DNA from: Coffea arabica
Lineage: Eukaryota > Streptophyta > Magnoliopsida > Gentianales > Rubiaceae
Direction of reading: 5' to 3'
Assembly (NCBI RefSeq): GCF_036785885.1
Contig: NC_092320.1
Coordinates: forward strand, 16,493,557 to 16,557,556
Length of the DNA: 64,000 nucleotides
The position numbers and the translations under genes were made by a program. Position 1 is the stretch's first letter; the number at the start of each line of letters is the position of its first letter. The notes beneath the pieces were generated by a model, which was not told where the DNA came from, did no database searches, and saw nothing but the letters and a program-made list of their open reading frames with translations. This document shows, piece by piece, positions 58,507 through 64,000 of this stretch.

Positions 58507-59682
58507 GCATGTTCCGAACGGAACTCTAATGGAGACTTTATCAATTCCACAGAAATTGCTGCATGGGACATGAATTTCGAGGTCTTCGCCGTTACACTGC
58601 AGTAAATTACTTGAGGTCCCGGTCTTTACATTTCTTTAACAGCCATCAACTTCTGCTGTCCTAATCCTTACACAAATTGCGGCGGCACTTGAATGTTCCG
58701 CGGGGCAGATTGAACTCCGATCGAAACTTCATCAACTTCTTCTGCAAGACTTGCCGCATAGACTTCATTAGCGAATCAGCTTCTTGGTTTACAAATTACT
58801 GAGGTCTTGCTCATTACAGGTCTTGAACAGCCATCAATTTTTGTCCTTACCCTTACCAATCGCGGAGCACAAGAGTGTTCGACGGGGAAGAATGAACTCC
58901 GGCAGTTTATCAACTTCTCCGACTGGACTTGCTGCATAGACTTCGATGGCATCTTCTTGTTCAACTAAAGTGATTCTGGGATGTGCTGATGCACCACTAG
59001 CTATACTGGGATGTAATCTGGATAGATACTTTGTGTTTATTGAATCATGTCCCCGTGAAGTATCCTTTGCTTTTGATGAGGACAATAGACGGGTTTGCCA
59101 TCCCCATCTGTTGTACTTTTCTTTATTATTTACCTAAAAAAATCAAGTTGAATTATACCCTTAACTCGTGTTTATTTTGAACGTTGCATTCAAAACTCCA
59201 ATTTTTGGATACATTGCATCACCTGATTTGATATTAGTGTAGTCATATATAGATGTTTCCAAATGTGAAAGATGCAAACATTTTTTATTTTAAGACACCT
59301 CACCGCTTTTCAATATATTATATTATTTTTTAGTTTCATATTTCTTCAATTACTTAAATATAAGATAAACTGCAAGAGCATAAGGTACAAATGTCTAAGT
59401 AAGAAATAGTGCATAATTTCAGGATAGGTTTCATTAGAAGAAAAGGGGAATAAAGTTGTTTCTAAATAGACCATTCACTAAAGAGTATCACATATAACTA
59501 ATTCTTAATAGTTTGATAAAGAGTATCACAAATACTTCCTACGTCTGCCCCAAAACCAACGCTCACGCATGCCAACCGAGCTTCTGATTGCCCATCAATC
59601 TAGGGCATAATTTTGCCAGAGTTTCTAGGACCAAAACGATGGAAATTTGGTCATAATTAACTCAGCTTTCCGAACTGAAATC

Positions 59683-59690
59683 TATAAATA
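59683..59690 (+). promoter_or_regulatory. TATA box of the protease in unit 3
   Basis: TATAAATA 124 bp before the ATG at 59814. Confidence 0.75.
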
Positions 59691-59813
59691 GCTAGCTGGT
59701 ATTCTGAATGGAAGCAGTGTGGCTTCCCATTCAAATCTTTTGCACCATAATTTATTGGCTTTATACTCTCAGATTCTTCCATTCACTTGTTTCTTTGAGC
59801 TCTTAATCAAACA

Positions 59814-60934
59814 ATGGCTTGGACATTCAATTCTATGCTGGTTACTGCCGCATTCTTACTGCTGGCGATGTTGGCTTCTCAAGCTACGGCCCGCAGCTTG
59901 GATGAAGCCTCATTGACTGAAAAGCACGAGCAGTGGATGGTTGAACACGGACGGGTTTACAAGGATGAGGCAGAGAAGGCAAAGCGATTCAAGATTTTCA
60001 AGGAAACTGTGGAGTACATTGAGGCCTTCAACAAGGCTGGGAACAAGTCTTACGTGTTGGGCATTAACCGATTTGCTGACCTGACAAACGAAGAGTTCCT
60101 ATCAGCCAGCACTGGGTACAACTACAAACCAAGGAAAGACGTATCTCAAGGAACTTCATTCAGGTATGCAGATGTCAGTGACGCTCCGCCTTCCACGGAC
60201 TGGAGACAGAAAGGTGCTGTCACTGGAGTCAAGGACCAGGCAGCTTGTGGTAAGTCCAATATTTGACCACCATTAGTATATGCTTTCCATGCCAAAATGT
60301 CTATATGAAGTTGGGCTAATTAGGATGAAAAACCCCTTTGGATAATGAAAATGCAGGATGTTGTTGGGCATTTTCAGCTGTTGCAGCCGTAGAAGGAATT
60401 CATAAACTCAAAGCCGGTCAGCTAACCTCGCTGTCTGAGCAACAGCTTGTTGACTGTGATACCAGTAGTAATCATGGCTGCAGTGGAGGTCGCATGGATG
60501 AAGCATTTAATTTCATTGCTAGCAATGGCCTCGCCACTGAATCCGAGTACCCATATCAAGGAGCTGATGGCACTTGCAATAACGACCAAGGAGCTGTCCG
60601 GATCACAAGTTATGAAGATGTCCCTCAGAATAACGAGGATGCTCTTCTGCAGGCCGTGTCTAAACAACCCGTATCAGTTGGCATTGAAGGCAGCGGCATG
60701 GACTTCAAAAACTATCAAAGCGGCGTTTTCTCCGGCGATTGTGGGAATAACTTGGACCATGCCGTGACACTAGTTGGATACGGTACAAGTGAGGATGGAA
60801 CCAAGTATTGGTTGGTTAAGAATTCCTGGGGAACTAGCTGGGGTGAGGATGGGTACATGCGCCTTCAGAGAGACACTGGTGCTCCAGAAGGCCTTTGTGG
60901 CATCGCCAGCCAGGCTTCTTATCCCACTGCTTAG
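59814..60934 (+). CDS. Papain-type cysteine protease, SAG39-like (tandem copy 3)
   Basis: Exons 59814-60249 and 60357-60934. The 337-residue product is identical to tandem copies 1 and 2, with an intact signal peptide, I29 propeptide and catalytic set. It is the last protease in the window, but the array continues, so further copies may follow. Confidence 0.93.
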
Positions 60935-61305
60935 AATAGTTTAAATGTTGAAATAATTGCTGGTGCTTCATTAATTAGAAAGCAATTCTGCTTTTTCTAT
61001 ATATCACGGTCTGATGTTATAAGCATGAAACTAGCATCTTGTCTTGTGATGCAGTGCCTTTTATTACGTATCTCATATAGCCTTTATCAGCTTAACATGT
61101 ATTGTTTCTTGTTTTTGCCTGAATAAATGGTGTTTGGTCTCTTTAGTGAAGTATGATCTTCTTCTTTATTTATTATTTTTTTTTTGGAGGAATAGTCTTT
61201 TTTTTTTTTTTTGGTGCTGCCCATATATGCTGAGAAAAGAAATATTACCAGTCTAACTGGAAAGGAAGAATTCATAATAACGGGAAAGAATTCTTGAGTA
61301 ACCAA

Positions 61306-62406
61306 TAATCGCGCAAGTCAGAAGAGTTGGTGCATAAGAACTCGCTAGACTATCCTAACAAAATACCTTGATAAATATCGTGTTGCTCGCGTATATATAA
61401 ATTTGGACAAGGACTCAATACAATTGTGTTTTTGTACGGTTTGGTCCGTTCAGTGTACATGTTTAAATTTGTAGTGTACACATACATCATAATATTGTAC
61501 TATGTTGAATATTTTATTCATATATATTAATTTTATCTTGAATACAATAATGTAATGTAATTACGCATCAAATAATATAATAAATACAATAACCGGACTG
61601 AACTGTACCTGACTGCACTAGCCCTCTCCATATAATTCACTAGAGTCGGTGCTTAAGAAAACAACCACACAGATAAATTCCTCATAAACTTCTTAAGTGC
61701 ATCACATGTGTGTAGTGATTTTTTAAACACTAGTAGTTATAAATGCATCACATATGTGAATGATTTGAATCCCAAATTTGAATTTATATTATATGGCATG
61801 ATCTAAATATGCTAGTGTAAAAAAAATGTTCACTGACAGTATATAAAAAATTTACTCTTTAACTAATATGTTGTTGAAGTTTTCCTTGCCTTGACAAAAA
61901 AATTAGGAAGAAAGGTGAATATGCTATTATGAAAAAATTTGTACACTAACAATGTATTAAAAACTTACCCTTTAACTAATATGCTATTGAATTTTTCCTT
62001 GCCCTGAGATAAAGTAGCAAGAAGGGTGAATCTTCTAGTGTAAAAAAAAAAAAAATTATATACTGACAATGCATTGCATCAAAAAACTTACTTTGTAACT
62101 AATATGTAACTTGAGTTTTTTCCCTACCTTAAAAAAATTAGCAAGAAGGGTGAATCTTCTAGTGTAAAAAGAAAAAAAAATTGTTCACTGATAGTGTATA
62201 AAAAACTTACTCTTTAACTAATATTTTCTTGAATTTTTCCTTGCCTTTGAAAAAATTAGCAAGAAGGATGAGGTTTAAGATTCAATGTATAAAAACTTAC
62301 TCTTTAACTAATATGTTTTTGAATTTTTCCCCTACCTTAAGAAAAAAAATTAGCAAGAAGGGTAAACCTATTAATGTAAAAAAAAATAAAAAATACACAC
62401 TGATAG
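61306..62406. repeat. Reversed R block (unit 3)
   Basis: Copy of 52396-53496 at +8910. Confidence 0.75.
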
Positions 62407-64000
62407 CAATGTTTTAAAACCCGGACCGTCAATTGAACCGGCGAAGTGAAAGGGTCGAGGTTCAACCGGTCGGACCGGTTCAACCTCGGTTCAATGAATT
62501 TTTTTAAAAATAATTTATATAAATATATATATGCACAAAATAAGACATGCAATAGACTAATTTAAAACTTTATATGATGAAAAGTTTACTATTTTTGAAT
62601 AACTTGGATTTTCAAAAATAAATTTTTTAAATTATAAGTTAAAACAAATAAATTTCATTTCAATTTCAATTATATCTACCAAAATAATCTTAAATCTATC
62701 CAAAAAATATCACAATATTTTGAAATTATACAAAATTCACGTCTATGAGGATTTGACATTGTAAACTTAAATTTTAAATTTATGCCTCTGGGATTTAGAG
62801 ATTGCAATTTAAAAAAGAAAGTTTGGAGTTCGAAGGAAGTCAAGAGAATCGAAAATAGAAATGCAAACTTGATAAGAAACAAAAAATGAGATAAAAGTGA
62901 GTGGTTGTAGCATTAAATAATTTGGGTTAAAAAAATAATTCTTTTTTAACTTTTTTCAAATTTGTGTTTTCAATTCGGCCATTTGACTTTCTCACTCAGT
63001 CCATATTCATTGGAAAGAAAAAAAATTCTCCATATTCACATTTTTTGTCCACTAGAAAATTGTTATTAGCGCCCAATTATTTATCAATGTTCCCTTATTT
63101 AATATTTATTTACCAGTCAGTTAGGTAACAATATCCTTATTCAATGTTACTACCTACGATATTGTTTTGAGATTGTAATTGAAATTAAAATTTTTAAGTA
63201 TTTTGTTTATTCACACAAATTAAAAAAAAAAATCAAGGAGTCATGATGTAAAGTACGAATGTGTACAATGTAATTATAAATATTTTTTAAAATAATAATT
63301 ACTTATCAATTTTTTTCCTAAATACTTGTCTACAATGTCAATTGAGCAAGAATATCCCTACTCAATCTTTCTATCTATTATTGCATTTCAACCATTATTT
63401 TATTGTGAGATTGTAACTGAAATTAAAAGTCTAAGTATTTTTATTTATTTTCACAAATTAAAAAATCAAGGGGATTACATTAATAATCAAGGGGAGTACA
63501 TTAACAAACATAGATATACCAACAATATATTTGTGATGTAAAGCACAAGTGTTTTTGATGTAATTAAAATTTTTGAAAACAATAACTTATCTAAACAATT
63601 CAATTTAGTTACCAAATTAGATTGTCATTTTTTTTAATTTTTTATTTTTTCACAAATTTATTTCTTGATTATTTTTATTCTACACATATTAAATCGTTGT
63701 CGTACATTTTCTACAAAAATTTAAAAAATAATTTGAAAAAGCTATTTTATTAAAGGATTTTTTTAACGGTTGTCCTAACACATTTAATACACCTAATTTA
63801 TTATATATATACATATACTAACAATTATTACTATCTTTGCATTTATATATGTTTTATATACAAAGAAATAAGTTTGATGTATCTTAGGTTTAGGGTGTTT
63901 TTAGTTTTTCATTTAATAAGTTAAGTAGATATTTGCACAAAATAATCATGTCCGCTGCCTATGGCTCAGTGGTAAGGGCTTCTTATAACAAACACAAGGT
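62407..64000. mobile_element. Non-autonomous hAT element A, cut by window end
   Basis: Copy of 53497 onward at +8910. The last ~225 bp lie beyond the window. Confidence 0.85.
63342..64000 (+). repeat. Tandem unit 4 (start only)
   Basis: Continues unit order without change to the last base, so the array is longer than this window. Confidence 0.88.

Larger units (their letters stand above)
54432..63341 (+). repeat. Tandem unit 3 (8910 bp)
   Basis: Same order and spacing as unit 2 throughout. Confidence 0.92.

Noticed and set aside
36613-64000. Array read as CRISPR or classical satellite DNA
   Set aside because: Units are 8.9 kb with genes and elements; no short direct repeats with spacers.

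Overview
The window is nuclear DNA of a flowering plant. The evidence is spliced genes with GT-AG introns, papain-type (SAG12/SAG39-like) cysteine proteases, an AN1/C2H2 stress-associated zinc-finger protein, AT-rich spacers, and plant-type LTR, hAT, Mutator-like and SINE-like repeats. A eudicot is likely; the species cannot be fixed from the sequence alone.

Layout. (1) 1-7725: a minus-strand LTR element with unusually long LTRs (about 4.05 kb) around a short internal region (about 1.96 kb) that codes only for a Gag protein. The 3' LTR runs off the left edge; the 1.7 kb of the two LTRs that can be compared keeps one constant offset and I saw no differences, so the insertion is young. (2) 7726-13300: single-copy genes. 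These are a small one-pass membrane protein (minus), a spacer with small MITEs, and a two-exon SAP11-type gene (plus). (3) 14229-15472: an intact SAG39-like cysteine protease. (4) 15473-21300: repeat-filled spacer. Its centre is a 3.03-kb foldback element with >1-kb inverted arms and a perfect 9-bp target duplication (Mutator type), inserted in the end of another MITE and itself carrying a third. (5) 21385-23223: a second protease copy, now a pseudogene split by a 604-bp LTR-type insertion and carrying frameshifts. (6) 23224-26350: spacer with minisatellite block R1 and a MITE.

(7) 26354-64000: the most striking part. An ~8.91-kb segment, carrying one two-exon cysteine protease plus two related hAT elements, a hAT MITE and a minisatellite, is present as an inverted block (26354-36612, one full unit plus part of a second) and then as at least three head-to-tail units on the plus strand (from 36613, still running at the window end). 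The units are nearly identical; I found only scattered single-base differences. The segment yields four full-length protease genes (one minus, three plus) and one chimeric copy at the inversion point, which lost its promoter, signal peptide and most of its propeptide and gained a new in-frame N-terminus.

As a system, the window is a local expansion of secreted or vacuolar papain-type proteases: seven related copies (five apparently able to make an enzyme, one chimera, one pseudogene). The three promoter types share a TATAAATA box about 90-125 bp before the ATG. Two amino-acid differences place the single full minus-strand copy outside the group formed by the chimera and the tandem copies, which orders the duplications. 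Direct minisatellite blocks at the unit edges are plausible recombination substrates. Because the repeats are so similar, the copy number and the inversion should be treated as assembly-dependent until spanned by long reads.
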